Below are positions 39,801 to 47,592 of a DNA stretch of 64,000 nt, one piece after another. The DNA is taken from positions 1,194,782 to 1,258,781 of the forward strand of contig NZ_PPPV01000012.1 of NCBI RefSeq assembly GCF_002901705.1. The letters run 5' to 3'. The translations under genes and the position numbers were made by a program. This DNA is from Staphylococcus lugdunensis. GTDB taxonomy: Bacteria > Bacillota > Bacilli > Staphylococcales > Staphylococcaceae. Position 1 is the first letter of the stretch. Each line of letters begins with the position of its first letter. Under the pieces are notes generated by a model, which saw nothing but the letters and a program-made list of their open reading frames with translations, did not search any database and had not been told where the DNA came from.

Positions 39801-40174
39801 TCTTGCGTTGTTGCTTTATCGCTTACAACTTTGTCTTCTTTCGGTGCGGCTGTTGGTGTTATTGCTTCTTTATCAGTAACAGCTTTAGCAGTGTTTGGCG
39901 CTTCAGAAGTTTTCACTTCATTTTGTTGTGTACTTGCTGCCGGTGGTGCTTCTGTTGCTTTAGCTGTGTCTGATTTAGCTACATTAGCAACATGTTCAGC
40001 TTGTTGAGCTTTATCAGCACCATGTACTTCAGCTGCTTTAGCAACGCCTGCCGTACCAAAGATTAATAAAGATGCTACGGTCACACTCGCTGCACCTAAT
40101 TTGAATTTACGAATTGAGTATTTATTTTGTTTTATCGGACTCAAACCTAAATTCTTGTTTGATTTGGACTTCAT
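33818..40174 (-). CDS. LPXTG cell-wall-anchored adhesin with 13 Rib/alpha-like repeats
   Basis: A 2118-residue surface protein. Residues 19-23 are YSIRK, within a long signal peptide that ends near VAKAAE (residue 49), directing secretion at the division septum. Residues 50-150 are low-complexity Ala/Thr/Lys-rich. Residues about 150-600 look like an immunoglobulin-type ligand-binding region. MucBP-like segments (SVGYEIKDSN... and TRTIKYVDAEN...) follow to about 900. Thirteen repeats of about 85 residues, each with FGTPTTADEVKKAVTVPDYP and VTVTYPDG(S/T)KDH, occupy about 905-2010. LPDTG at 2082-2086, a hydrophobic span and KRRKDNK give the sortase A anchor. Homologues of Rib and alpha-C proteins of streptococci use such repeats as a stalk. 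It replaces sdrC/D/E at this position. AAGGAG precedes the ATG. Confidence 0.9.
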   Translation of the reverse strand: MKSKSNKNLGLSPIKQNKYSIRKFKLGAASVTVASLLIFGTAGVAKAAEVHGADKAQQAEHVANVAKSDTAKATEAPPAASTQQNEVKTSEAPNTAKAVTDKEAITPTAAPKEDKVVSDKATTQDKKETRGYKANNTEPQKGTNAIANTGKHDPRNGQAIPGYGTSSFRDGGNTVSIDGGKITASGHVNVDDRVNTTTGISYDYTLNFKEGAFHEGDTFKIGIKELGEDTRLPKELKADDGTTFAIRDSYKSLYNNPNTNQIPFFSQRNPGTIDEKRSWHLQSRGTFLEGVYKFTKEVEKLKNLHFSFSNKDGLRFPEVTKDKRVTGAILVNDQVIASKDYTVVGQAISPAPVNLNKAVIDTSGDINIDKDGTVKSKWENLRLNTNGKTFTTNTTFTVTLPDTGMNSFEKVGDFNETGVMIVEVASNASNSVANENDVVLKAPKEDPSRIAKVRVESVQPNKLVFKLVSGQLDPNKVYVFLLKNMGVERKVNSTTLNYLSPDKSSISEQGATFEVTKDGQRLTDTYTTTAGVNWNVVGDRTKLNTGASLAFYDVTSRYIDGSGNLLISADPAVEHGLASVDEFNTHNPQPNFNEAQVGNPDNSHATITTTNGSNKKVTDITPPYLIKKDGKYYVFNQYLTKSNYYQNTRTSGTIEHSPVNVVAQYANAKFGTVSVGYEIKDSNEKLKADEVIRDGSAQLTNIVGNQYTVPSDKVPNTIEKDGILYVLSKVPADAPSNATGQIAETPTRVVYKYTNAYVSVTPENPGHPGQPIDPNNPSIVWPRYTDLASLTKSVTRTIKYVDAENTSKVLHAPVIQTVKFTRTPIVNVVNGRIVGYDEDGNGTIDTTSAENAWVPENSGATTWPEQTSPKANELTEQGYHETTTPSVAAVSVNASTISTEVLVKYQRQDKEKYEPTPGQINHDYGTPTTPDEVKNSVKVPGYPTSVGTPTITVDNPNQIPNGQTPGTVVIPVTVTYPDGSKDKTTVTVVTGNPLKDAYEPSTKPINKPFGTPTTADEVKKAVTVPDYPSSKGTPEVTIDDQSKIPNGQTPGTHNVPVTVTYPDGSKDHVNVPVNVGDPDSSRHEPKVTPITKDFGTPTTADDVTKAVIVPDYPSSKGTPTVTVDNPSTLPNGQTPGTYTVPATVTYPDGSKDHVNVPVTVKEQPDKDKYEPKVTPITKGFGTPTTADEVKKAVTVPDYPSSKGTPTVTVDNPSTLPNGQTPGTHNVPVTVTYPDGTKDHVNVPVTVGDPDSSRHEPKVTPITKDFGTPTTTDDVTKAVTVPDYPSSKGTPVVTVDNPSTLPNGQTPGTFTVPATVTYPDGTKDHVDVPVTVKEQPDKDKYEPKVTPVTKDFGTPTTADEVKKAVTVPDYPSSKGTPVVTVDNPSTLPNGQTPGTYTVPATVTYPDGSKDHVNVPVTVKEQPDKDKYEPKVTPITKDFGTPTTADEVKKAVTVPDYPSSKGTPVVTVDNPNTLPDGQTPGTHNVPVTVTYPDGTKDHVDVPVTVKEQPDKDKYEPTTKPITKSFGTPTTADEVQKAVTVPGFPSSKGTPVVTVDNPSTLPNGQTPGTYTVPVTVTYPDGTKDHVNVPVKVGNPDSSKYEPKVTPITKDFGTPTTTDDVTKAVTVPNYPSDKPAPKVSVDDPSTLPNGQTPGTYTVPATVTYPDGSKDHVNVPVTVKEQPDKDKYEPKVTPVTKDFGTPTTADDVTKAVTVPDYPSSKGTPKVSVDNPSTLPNGQTPGTYTVPVTVTYPDGTKDHVDVPVTVKEQPDKDKYEPSTKAITKPFGTPTTADEVKKAVTVPNYPSNKPTPEVSVDDSSKIPDGNTTGTFTVPVTVTYPDGTKDHTNVTVNVGNPDSGNYPPKVTPITKDFGTPTTADDVTKAVTVPDYPSSKGTPTVTVDNPSTLPNGKTPGEYTVPVTVTYPDGSKDHVNVTVKVGNPDSGKYEPKVTPITKDFGTPTTTDDVTKAVTVPNYPSDKPAPKVTVDNPSTLPNGKTPGTVYVPVTVTYPDGSKDHVTVSVTTRPNKPSESVQPVQPNEPVQPAKDATPLVDGNHVTVDTQNHAKTATNQSTLDNKHQAPAKASEQKSLPDTGQKETTNTTLFAGLFAALATAMFVSRKRRKDNK
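34110..37460 (-). repeat. 13 tandem Rib-domain coding repeats, unit about 255-258 bp
   Basis: The adhesin gene contains thirteen in-frame units. Inner units are nearly identical; the outermost, near 37.4 kb (start DYGTPTTPDEVKNSVKVPGY) and near 34.2 kb (NYPSDKPAPKVTVDNP), are more divergent. Linkers alternate between KEQPDK and G(D/N)PDS types, which suggests duplication of larger blocks of two units. The array is prone to length change by recombination and to assembly errors. Confidence 0.9.
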
Positions 40175-40361
40175 TGATGATCACTCCTTGTTGTTTAAGT
40201 CTAAAAGTCACTCTATTAATTATATTATCACCTAAATATATGCCAAACAATACATAATAGAATATTTTTATTTAATTTTTGATTAATATAGTATACTGTT
40301 GTTAACCAATCTATATAAAACTGTTCAAGTCTTCTAAAACAACCATTCCAATATAAAAACA

Positions 40362-40401
40362 CACCCCTAAAAATTAGAAATTAAATCTAACTTTTGGGGT
40401 G
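40362..40401 (-). terminator. terminator of the FMN reductase/HAD operon
   Basis: ACACCCCTAAAA pairs with TTTTGGGGTGC with an inner TTAGA/TCTAA stem; on the minus strand GTGTTTTTATATT follows. Confidence 0.75.
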
Positions 40402-40429
40402 CGTATCAAAACTGAAATGTTTTGTCTTA

Positions 40430-40996
40430 TTATTTTAAATGTTCGTATGGGCTATTGTTAGCAAATGATACAATTTGATCAACAAATAATTTAGCACGTA
40501 ATTGGAATTCATCATCTTGTAAATAGTATGTACCATCAGCTGCTGTTCCATAATCATGATCGTGTGTTGCAATTTGTGTTGGCACTGCAATACCTAGTAA
40601 ACTGCGTACAATTAAACGTAGATGAGATAATGGTTCTGACGTTAAAATGCCACCACTATTGCCTATTAATCCAATTGGCTTCATTTTGAAGTGATCCATA
40701 TTCAAGAAATCTAACGCATTTTTTAAAATACCAGAATAGGAACCATGATACGTTGGTGTGCCTAGAATCATAAAATCTGCTGCCATAGCTTTTTCTTGTA
40801 ACACTTTAGCATTTTCTTTGATTGTGTTAGCAGCTTGTGTTGTTCCTGAAAAGTCTAATTGATGTAATGGCTTTTCTGCTAAATCAAAGATTTCGCATTC
40901 TACCTGGTGATTATCAAAAAGCTGTTGTAAGTATTTTGCCAGTGCATTCGTATGAGAATTGACACGTGCACTACCCACAATAATTAATCCTTTCAT
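40430..40996 (-). CDS. NADPH-dependent FMN reductase family protein
   Basis: A 188-residue flavodoxin-fold reductase. The FMN phosphate loop is [17 protein letters not shown], the isoalloxazine loop is [20 protein letters not shown] and [13 protein letters not shown] follows, as in azoreductase and chromate/quinone reductase-like proteins. The ATG at 40996 is chosen; AGGAG is 11 bases upstream, and the GTG at 41008 overlaps that site. It follows a HAD phosphatase by 15 bases. Substrate unknown. Confidence 0.83.
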   Translation of the reverse strand: MKGLIIVGSARVNSHTNALAKYLQQLFDNHQVECEIFDLAEKPLHQLDFSGTTQAANTIKENAKVLQEKAMAADFMILGTPTYHGSYSGILKNALDFLNMDHFKMKPIGLIGNSGGILTSEPLSHLRLIVRSLLGIAVPTQIATHDHDYGTAADGTYYLQDDEFQLRAKLFVDQIVSFANNSPYEHLK

Positions 40997-41011
40997 TCTA
41001 AAAAACACTCC

Positions 41012-41881
41012 TTATTTATTTTCGCTTTGCAATAATTTCATTATGGCTTTACCTACACCACTTTGTTCATTGGTGTCTGTTACATATACTGCCGCATCTT
41101 TCACTGCTTGTGTGGCATTAGCCATCGCTACTGGATACCCTACACGTTCTAGCATTGACATGTCATTTAAATTATCACCAATTGCCATAACATCTGCTAA
41201 ATCTATACGTAACTGTTCAGCAATCGTTTCTAATGCGATACCTTTTTGTGCATCAGAGTGCGTAATTTCTAAATTGCCTCTTGCTGATGATGAAACTGCT
41301 AAATTTGGTGATTGTGCTAATAATTGTTCTATCTTAGTTAATTTTTCTAGGTCTGGATTAAATGCTAATATTTTCATAATAATCTCGCCTGGAATTTCTT
41401 CGATATCATCATAATTTTTAACAATGTTAAGCGTACCATTATCGATGCGTTTTTGAATTCCCGCTCTAATCTTATCGATATCACCTTGTTGACCCGCATG
41501 CTTAGCTATATCCATGTATATTTCTAAATCTTTATCTGGATTTTCTGTATAAATCCCTCTATTGGTGTAGATTTGATAATACGTATCGTGATCTTTTAAC
41601 ACATTCTGAATGCGCTGTGTTAACTCATGATTAAGATGGGATGTATGCAAAATGTTAAATGTCTCATCTCGTACTTCTGCACCATTTAAACAAATAAATG
41701 GTACACATAAATCGGTTTCCGCAATTGGTGTACTTGCCTCATAGAAAGCTCGGCCTGTAGCAATCACCACAGTTACACCTTGTTGTTGCGCATATTTAAT
41801 TGCTTTAATATTTTCTTCAGAAACTTCATGAGCAGCATTTAGTAGTGTGCCATCCATGTCTGTAGCTATTAACTTTATCAT
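41012..41881 (-). CDS. Cof-type HAD phosphatase
   Basis: A 289-residue HAD IIB hydrolase. The nucleophile motif is LIATDMDGTLLN (Asp8, Asp10), motif II lies near VVIATGRAFYEAS, and motif IV is VMAIGDNLNDMSML. The large cap between them fits the Cof/YidA group, which dephosphorylates sugar phosphates and FMN/PLP-type compounds. The downstream flavin reductase in the same unit makes a flavin-related substrate conceivable, but that is speculation. Confidence 0.87.
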   Translation of the reverse strand: MIKLIATDMDGTLLNAAHEVSEENIKAIKYAQQQGVTVVIATGRAFYEASTPIAETDLCVPFICLNGAEVRDETFNILHTSHLNHELTQRIQNVLKDHDTYYQIYTNRGIYTENPDKDLEIYMDIAKHAGQQGDIDKIRAGIQKRIDNGTLNIVKNYDDIEEIPGEIIMKILAFNPDLEKLTKIEQLLAQSPNLAVSSSARGNLEITHSDAQKGIALETIAEQLRIDLADVMAIGDNLNDMSMLERVGYPVAMANATQAVKDAAVYVTDTNEQSGVGKAIMKLLQSENK

Positions 41882-42004
41882 TCATTAACCTCATTTCATT
41901 TTTTGTAGTTAAGTTAATTTATGTTTTATATACTATAAAATGATGTCCAAAAATTGTAAGTATCTCTTACCCTTCTTATTCTAACAAACTTCACACACTT
42001 TGTA

Positions 42005-42493
<489 letters not shown>

Positions 42494-42544
42494 TCACTTG
42501 TGATACAATATTCAATATCTATTTTAACATTTGGAGAAGTGATT

Positions 42545-43162
42545 ATGAACAAACCTTTTATTGCGATTGAGGGGCCAATCGGCGTTGGTAAATCGTCTTT
42601 GGCTCATCAATTAAGCCAAACATTTGATTATTATGAAGAAAAAGAAATCGTTGATGAAAATCCATTTTTATCAGATTTCTATGAAGATATTAGTAAGTGG
42701 AGCTTTCAAACTGAAATGTTCTTCTTATGTAACCGATATAAACAATTAAATGATCTTAAAACATTACAACATGGTATTGTCAGTGATTATCATATTTATA
42801 AAAATAAAATCTTTGCCCGTAATACGCTCAACGCTAGTGAATTCGATAAATTTGAACGTATTTACGACATTATTACTGAAGATTTAGTATTACCCAATAT
42901 GATTATCTTTCTTGATGCTGAGCTAAGTGTGTTGAAACAACGAATTGCGCAAAGACAACGCAGCTTTGAATCTCATATAGAAGATGATTACTTATTGACA
43001 TTGCAACAAGAATACCACCACTTTTATGAAACGCTAAAAGCACAGGGTGCTCGCGTTATTCAAATTGATACGACACATATCGATTTTGTACATAACCCTG
43101 AAGATTATGCTGATATATTAACTCAAATTAAACCTTTGCTAGGAGAATTGACAAATGACTAA
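42545..43162 (+). CDS. deoxynucleoside kinase (deoxyguanosine kinase type)
   Basis: A 205-residue deoxynucleoside kinase with P-loop FIAIEGPIGVGKSSLAHQL, catalytic/selectivity segment EIVDENPFLSDFYED, FQTEMFFLCNRYKQ and lid RIAQRQRSFE. In Firmicutes a pair of such genes encodes deoxyguanosine kinase and deoxyadenosine/deoxycytidine kinase for purine salvage. ATG at 42545 follows GGAGAAG; the longer upstream frame overlaps tadA on the other strand and has no site. The stop overlaps the next gene by eight bases. Confidence 0.88.
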   Translation: MNKPFIAIEGPIGVGKSSLAHQLSQTFDYYEEKEIVDENPFLSDFYEDISKWSFQTEMFFLCNRYKQLNDLKTLQHGIVSDYHIYKNKIFARNTLNASEFDKFERIYDIITEDLVLPNMIIFLDAELSVLKQRIAQRQRSFESHIEDDYLLTLQQEYHHFYETLKAQGARVIQIDTTHIDFVHNPEDYADILTQIKPLLGELTND

Positions 43163-43829
43163 GACACTTATTCCTCGAGACGCTGTTATAACAATTGCTG
43201 GTACAGTGGGTGTTGGTAAATCCACACTGACACGGGCACTAGCAGATAAACTCAATTTTAAAACGTCCTTTGAAAATGTCGACCAAAATCCGTATCTTGA
43301 TAAATTTTATGATGACTTTGAACGTTGGAGTTTTCACCTACAAATCTATTTTTTAGCTGAACGCTTTAAAGAACAAAAACGCATGTTTGAATATGGCGGT
43401 GGGTTTATACAAGACCGCTCTATTTATGAAGATGTTGATATCTTCGCTAAAATGCATCAAGAACAAGGAACAATGAGTCCTGAAGATTTCCAAACTTATT
43501 CCGAACTATTTAATGCCATGGTCATGACACCTTATTTTCCTAAACCAGACGTTTTAATTTATTTAGAGTGTAACTATGACGAAGTCATTGAACGCATTAA
43601 ACAACGTGGACGTGATATGGAAATCAACACAGAACCTGATTATTGGAAAAAATTATTTAAACGTTATGAAGATTGGATTAATAATTTCAATGCTTGTCCT
43701 GTAATCCGAGTCAATATTAATGACTATGATATTCATGAAAATCCAGATTCATTAAATCCTATTATTGAAAAAATTGCACATGTTATTCAAACGCATCGTC
43801 AAGTAGATACTAGACATTGGACGAATTAA
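43155..43829 (+). CDS. deoxynucleoside kinase (deoxyadenosine/deoxycytidine kinase type)
   Basis: A 224-residue paralogue of the preceding kinase: P-loop TIAGTVGVGKSTLTRAL, FENVDQNPYLDKFYDDFERW, DRSIYEDVDIFAKM and lid RIKQRGRDMEI. The DRS motif is the expected catalytic arginine region. A GGAG site lies inside the end of the upstream gene, so the two are translated as a coupled pair. Confidence 0.88.
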   Translation: MTKTLIPRDAVITIAGTVGVGKSTLTRALADKLNFKTSFENVDQNPYLDKFYDDFERWSFHLQIYFLAERFKEQKRMFEYGGGFIQDRSIYEDVDIFAKMHQEQGTMSPEDFQTYSELFNAMVMTPYFPKPDVLIYLECNYDEVIERIKQRGRDMEINTEPDYWKKLFKRYEDWINNFNACPVIRVNINDYDIHENPDSLNPIIEKIAHVIQTHRQVDTRHWTN

Positions 43830-43844
43830 GCAAACAAAGTGAAC

Positions 43845-44009
43845 AGCCTGGGATAAAATTCCTAGAAAAATAGGGAGCAGAACTACGAATTCGTAGTCCC
43901 GTCCTGGCAAGATTGACTAGGATTGAAAATAGCTTGGTATCAGCGTATTTTCAATCCAGTCAACTACCACCAATATAAAGTTCATAGCCTAAAACATAAT
44001 GATGCCCCA
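43845..44009. repeat. dispersed palindromic intergenic repeat, copy 2
   Basis: About 165 bases, the fuller copy of the repeat also seen at 12268-12413. It opens CAGCCTGGGATAAAATTCC and ends AACATAATGATGCCCC. TTGACTAGGATTGAAAATA (43913-43931) can pair with TATTTTCAATCCAGTCAA (43946-43963), giving a long hairpin. It sits between two converging genes and may double as their transcription end. Confidence 0.75.
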
Positions 44010-44017
44010 AATTTTCT

Positions 44018-44710
44018 TTATTGATGTTTTTCTATAATATCAAAAACTTGTGATGCATCCTCCACAATTACATCTGCGTTAGTTAATTCTTCTCGTGTAG
44101 CTATACCAGATAACACACCAATTGCTAATCCCAAATGTGCATTGGTAGCAGTCTTCATATCATTATTTGTGTCTCCTATAATTGTAACCGCTTCTGGTTT
44201 CACATCAAAAGCTTCAAATAACGGTGCTAACACTTTTGGGTCTGGTTTTTCTGCTGCATGCGTTTCCGTAGAAATAACTAAATCAAACAGTTCACTTGAG
44301 TTTGTCTCTTCTAAAAACTGAAGTGTTCCCTTTTTCGTATCACTAGTTACAATACCAATTTTATACCCTTTAACACGCAACTGCTGAATTGTCTCATAAA
44401 CACCAGTAATCCAGTTATGTTCAGGTTGACGTTCATCTATTAAACTTTGGCTTGCCGTACGTGTCCATTTAGAAACATCTTGTCCAGCAAGATCACCAAA
44501 TGCCGTTATGATTTCATCTAATGAACCTGAACCCATAACCGAACTGGGAACAATAGCATCATCTATAATACCCAATTGACGATGCGCTGTTTCTTTATGT
44601 GCTACTGGGAAAGTTTCTAAAAACTGATCCACCAATCGCAATCCAATTTTTTCCCAACTTTTATCAAATTCAATTAACGTACCATCTTTATCAAATAATA
44701 TCCATTCCAT
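44018..44710 (-). CDS. HAD family hydrolase (phosphoglycolate phosphatase-like)
   Basis: A 230-residue HAD subclass IA phosphatase: motif I ILFDKDGTLIEFDK, motif II IGIVTSDTKKGTLQFL, motif III Lys in AEKPDPKVLAP and motif IV TIIGDTNNDMKTATNA. The Asp-Lys-Asp nucleophile motif (instead of DxD with a small residue) is common in this subgroup. ATG at 44710 is chosen over GTG at 44722 because GGGAG lies just before that GTG. Substrate unknown. Confidence 0.85.
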   Translation of the reverse strand: MEWILFDKDGTLIEFDKSWEKIGLRLVDQFLETFPVAHKETAHRQLGIIDDAIVPSSVMGSGSLDEIITAFGDLAGQDVSKWTRTASQSLIDERQPEHNWITGVYETIQQLRVKGYKIGIVTSDTKKGTLQFLEETNSSELFDLVISTETHAAEKPDPKVLAPLFEAFDVKPEAVTIIGDTNNDMKTATNAHLGLAIGVLSGIATREELTNADVIVEDASQVFDIIEKHQ

Positions 44711-45234
44711 ATAATGAGACACGCTCCCAATATGTTATTTATCTAAGTTTATGTCTATTGTAATATAAATATGAGGCTCACAACAAAAATATGCTATTTT
44801 ATTAAGTTACAAAATCTTTGGACTTCCTCGTAATCATCTTAACTATTCAACGCTGTAAAAATTCAACCTAGTCAACCATCTCTTTATGAATCACGATACC
44901 CTTTTGTATTGTAGGAATCCCTCTATTCCATGTAACGATTTAGCTACCTTTTTATCATTCTCACCTTTTTACAAAATTTCCGAATTTTACTTAATTAAAA
45001 AATAAATCTAATTGAAATAGTTATAAAATAAAAAACATCATATCACTTAGGATTACTTTTTATTTCATCTCAAAAAATTCTAAGTTCAAATTTATTTTTA
45101 GTTTAAAATTACAATTAATCTCAAAATATCAAAGATTCATAATTTTCTTATTTAAAAGAATTTTCACGAACTAAAATGTATTTATACCTATGTGTATCAA
45201 GGAATCGGGCATGTTTAATGTAAAATTACTATAT
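44711..45234. other. gene-free stretch upstream of ald
   Basis: About 520 strongly A+T-rich bases between divergent units. Candidate ribosome-binding sites on both strands open frames of only a few codons. No repeat or RNA fold stands out; the ald promoter is described separately. Confidence 0.45.
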
Positions 45235-45274
45235 ATGAAAGCGTTTGACAAATGGTGCTCTCGCGATGTATATT
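45235..45274 (+). promoter_or_regulatory. ald operon promoter with cre-like site
   Basis: TTGACA (45245-45250) and TATATT (45269-45274) are separated by 18 bases. The preceding ATGAAAGCGTTTGACA (45235-45250) matches the left half of the CcpA cre consensus (TGNAANCG) but only loosely its right half. Its overlap with the -35 box would fit carbon-catabolite repression of amino-acid degradation. The promoter is a good guess, the cre assignment weaker. Confidence 0.5.
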
Positions 45275-45309
45275 TTTTGTGAAAAAAATCACAAAGGAGC
45301 GTTTTAATA

Positions 45310-46428
45310 GTGAAAATTGGAATTGTAAAAGAACTTAAACCCGGAGAAGGTCGTGTCGCTTGTACACCAGAAAATGCTGAAAAATTAGTAAAAGCTGGTA
45401 ATCAAGTGATGGTTGAGCATGATGCAGGTGTAGGCTCAGGCTTTTATGATGATGCATATGAAGCTGCTGGTGCAACAATCGTTACGCATGAAGAATGTTG
45501 GACAGCAGACTTGATTGTCAAAGTTAAAGAACCTGATGCAAAAGAATTTAAATTTTTCAAAGAAGGACAAGTCATCTGGGGCTTCCAACATCTTGCATCA
45601 TCTAAAGAAACGGTAGAGGCTATGCAAAAAGCAGGTGTCACAGCTATTGGTGGCGAAACAATAGAAAAAGATGGTGCTGCACCTTTACTTGCACCTATGA
45701 GCGCAATTGCTGGTCGCCGTTCTATGTTAATGGGTGCTTATTATTTAGAAGCTCAACATCAAGGTGAAGGTATTCTCATTTCTGGTATAGATGCAATTTC
45801 AGGTATTCCATCAGGTAGAGTTGTTATTTTCGGTGGAGGATCAGCTGCAGTAAACGCTGCTACAATCGCTTTAGGACTACAAGCAGAAGTTACAATTATC
45901 GAGCTTAAAGACGAAAGAATTGAATGGTTAGAACAACATTTCAAAGATGATAAAGTTACCGTTGTTAAATCAACACAAGAAAATTTAGCTGAACATATTA
46001 AAACAGCTGATGTCTTTATTTCAACAATCTTATTACCTGGTCAAAAACCACCAAAATTAGTTACTCGTGACATGGTTAAATCAATGAAAACCGGTTCAGT
46101 ATTAATCGATATCGCTATTGACCAAGGTGGTACGGTTGAAGGTATTCACCCAACAACAATTAGTGATCCTGTTTATGTAGAAGACGGCGTTGTTCATTAT
46201 GCCGTGCCAAACCAACCAGGCGCTGTTCCACGTACATCTACTATGGTGCTAGCTGCTGGTAATATTGACTACTTAATGGCAATTAGTCAAAAAGGTATCG
46301 ACCAAGCAATTAAAGATGATGCCGTATTAGCAACAGGCGTTAACATTTATCGTGGTCATGTAACTAACCAAGGACTTGCAACTTCTCATGATATGACTTA
46401 TGAAGAACTATCTTCTCTTTTAAAATAA
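45310..46428 (+). CDS. ald: alanine dehydrogenase
   Basis: A 372-residue NAD-dependent L-alanine dehydrogenase, giving pyruvate and ammonia. The start MKIGIVKELKPGEGRVACTP includes the substrate-binding Arg; the conserved GGETIEKDGAAPLLAPMSAI and dinucleotide fold RVVIFGGGSAAVNAATIALG follow. HYAVPNQPGAVPRTST near residue 300 is a further signature. Initiation is at GTG, 11 bases after AAAGGAG. It leads an operon with a threonine deaminase and a permease. Confidence 0.94.
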   Translation: MKIGIVKELKPGEGRVACTPENAEKLVKAGNQVMVEHDAGVGSGFYDDAYEAAGATIVTHEECWTADLIVKVKEPDAKEFKFFKEGQVIWGFQHLASSKETVEAMQKAGVTAIGGETIEKDGAAPLLAPMSAIAGRRSMLMGAYYLEAQHQGEGILISGIDAISGIPSGRVVIFGGGSAAVNAATIALGLQAEVTIIELKDERIEWLEQHFKDDKVTVVKSTQENLAEHIKTADVFISTILLPGQKPPKLVTRDMVKSMKTGSVLIDIAIDQGGTVEGIHPTTISDPVYVEDGVVHYAVPNQPGAVPRTSTMVLAAGNIDYLMAISQKGIDQAIKDDAVLATGVNIYRGHVTNQGLATSHDMTYEELSSLLK

Positions 46429-46523
46429 AGTACTTTAGCACTTAGTTAACACATTGTATTTAAATCATAGTTCCAAAATATAATTTTACAAAAATATAAC
46501 TTAAATTAAAGGATGTTTTATCT

Positions 46524-47564
46524 ATGACGATGAATAGTGAAGTAATAAAAACAGCAGGTTACTGTGATATACGTACCATTCAAGAAGCTAAAATGAAATT
46601 AAAAGGTATTGCTCGACAAACTCCTCTTATACAATCTATGTATTTAAGTAATAATACAACTGGTGGTAACGTTTATTTAAAACTAGAAAATATGCAATTT
46701 ACAGGTTCTTTTAAATATAGAGGTGCTGCTAATAAAGTTATGCATCTTACTGATGAAGAAAAAGCTAAAGGTATCATTACAGCATCAGCAGGAAACCATG
46801 CGCAAGGTTTAGCTTTAACAGGGAAATTACTTGGCGTTGATGTTACAGTTATTATGCCAGAAGAAGCACCTATTTCTAAACAAGAGGCTACACGTGGTTA
46901 TGGTGCCAAAGTTATTTTAAAAGGTGAAACCTTTAATGACTCTCGATTATATATGGAAGAGTTGGCAAAAGAAAAAGGAATGACAATCGTACATCCTTAT
47001 AACGATCCAGAAGTTATGGCTGGTCAAGGTACGATTGGCTTAGAAATCTTAGATGCGATTTGGGATGTTGATACCGTGATTGTTCCAGTTGGTGGCGGCG
47101 GTCTTATTTCTGGTGTCGCAACTGCTTTAAAATCATTTAATTCATCTATCCATATTATTGGTGTACAATCCGAAAATGTTCATGGTATGGCTGAATCAAT
47201 TAAACAAGGTGAAATCGTTTCACAATATAATGATCATACAATCGCTGATGGCACAGAAGTTGCTATTCCAGGTGATAAAACATTTGAAATAACAAAAGAA
47301 TTAGTAGATGAATTTATTTTAGTTTCTGAAGAAGAAATTTCTAATGCGATGAAAACACTTATGCAACGAACCAAAATTATTACTGAAGGTGCTGGTGCAT
47401 TACCAACAGCCGCATTACTTAGTGGAAAAATAGACCCTCGCTGGGTTAAAGATAAAAATGTTGTTGCCCTAGTTTCTGGTGGTAACGTTGACTTAAGTCG
47501 TGTATCAAATATTATTGATCACTTATTAAAACCTGCAGATACTAGTAAAGGTGTCGTTGGCTAG
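46524..47564 (+). CDS. tdcB: catabolic threonine/serine deaminase (TdcB/IlvA type)
   Basis: A 346-residue fold-type II PLP enzyme converting threonine to 2-oxobutyrate and ammonia. The PLP lysine is in FTGSFKYRGAANK, the Asn-binding loop is SAGNHAQGLALTG and the phosphate-binding glycine loop is VPVGGGGLISGVA. It lacks the C-terminal ACT-like regulatory domain of biosynthetic IlvA, so it is the short catabolic form. It is the middle gene of the ald operon, 95 bases after ald. Confidence 0.92.
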   Translation: MTMNSEVIKTAGYCDIRTIQEAKMKLKGIARQTPLIQSMYLSNNTTGGNVYLKLENMQFTGSFKYRGAANKVMHLTDEEKAKGIITASAGNHAQGLALTGKLLGVDVTVIMPEEAPISKQEATRGYGAKVILKGETFNDSRLYMEELAKEKGMTIVHPYNDPEVMAGQGTIGLEILDAIWDVDTVIVPVGGGGLISGVATALKSFNSSIHIIGVQSENVHGMAESIKQGEIVSQYNDHTIADGTEVAIPGDKTFEITKELVDEFILVSEEEISNAMKTLMQRTKIITEGAGALPTAALLSGKIDPRWVKDKNVVALVSGGNVDLSRVSNIIDHLLKPADTSKGVVG

Positions 47565-47592
47565 TTCAATCCCGTAAATTGGAGGTCGCACC

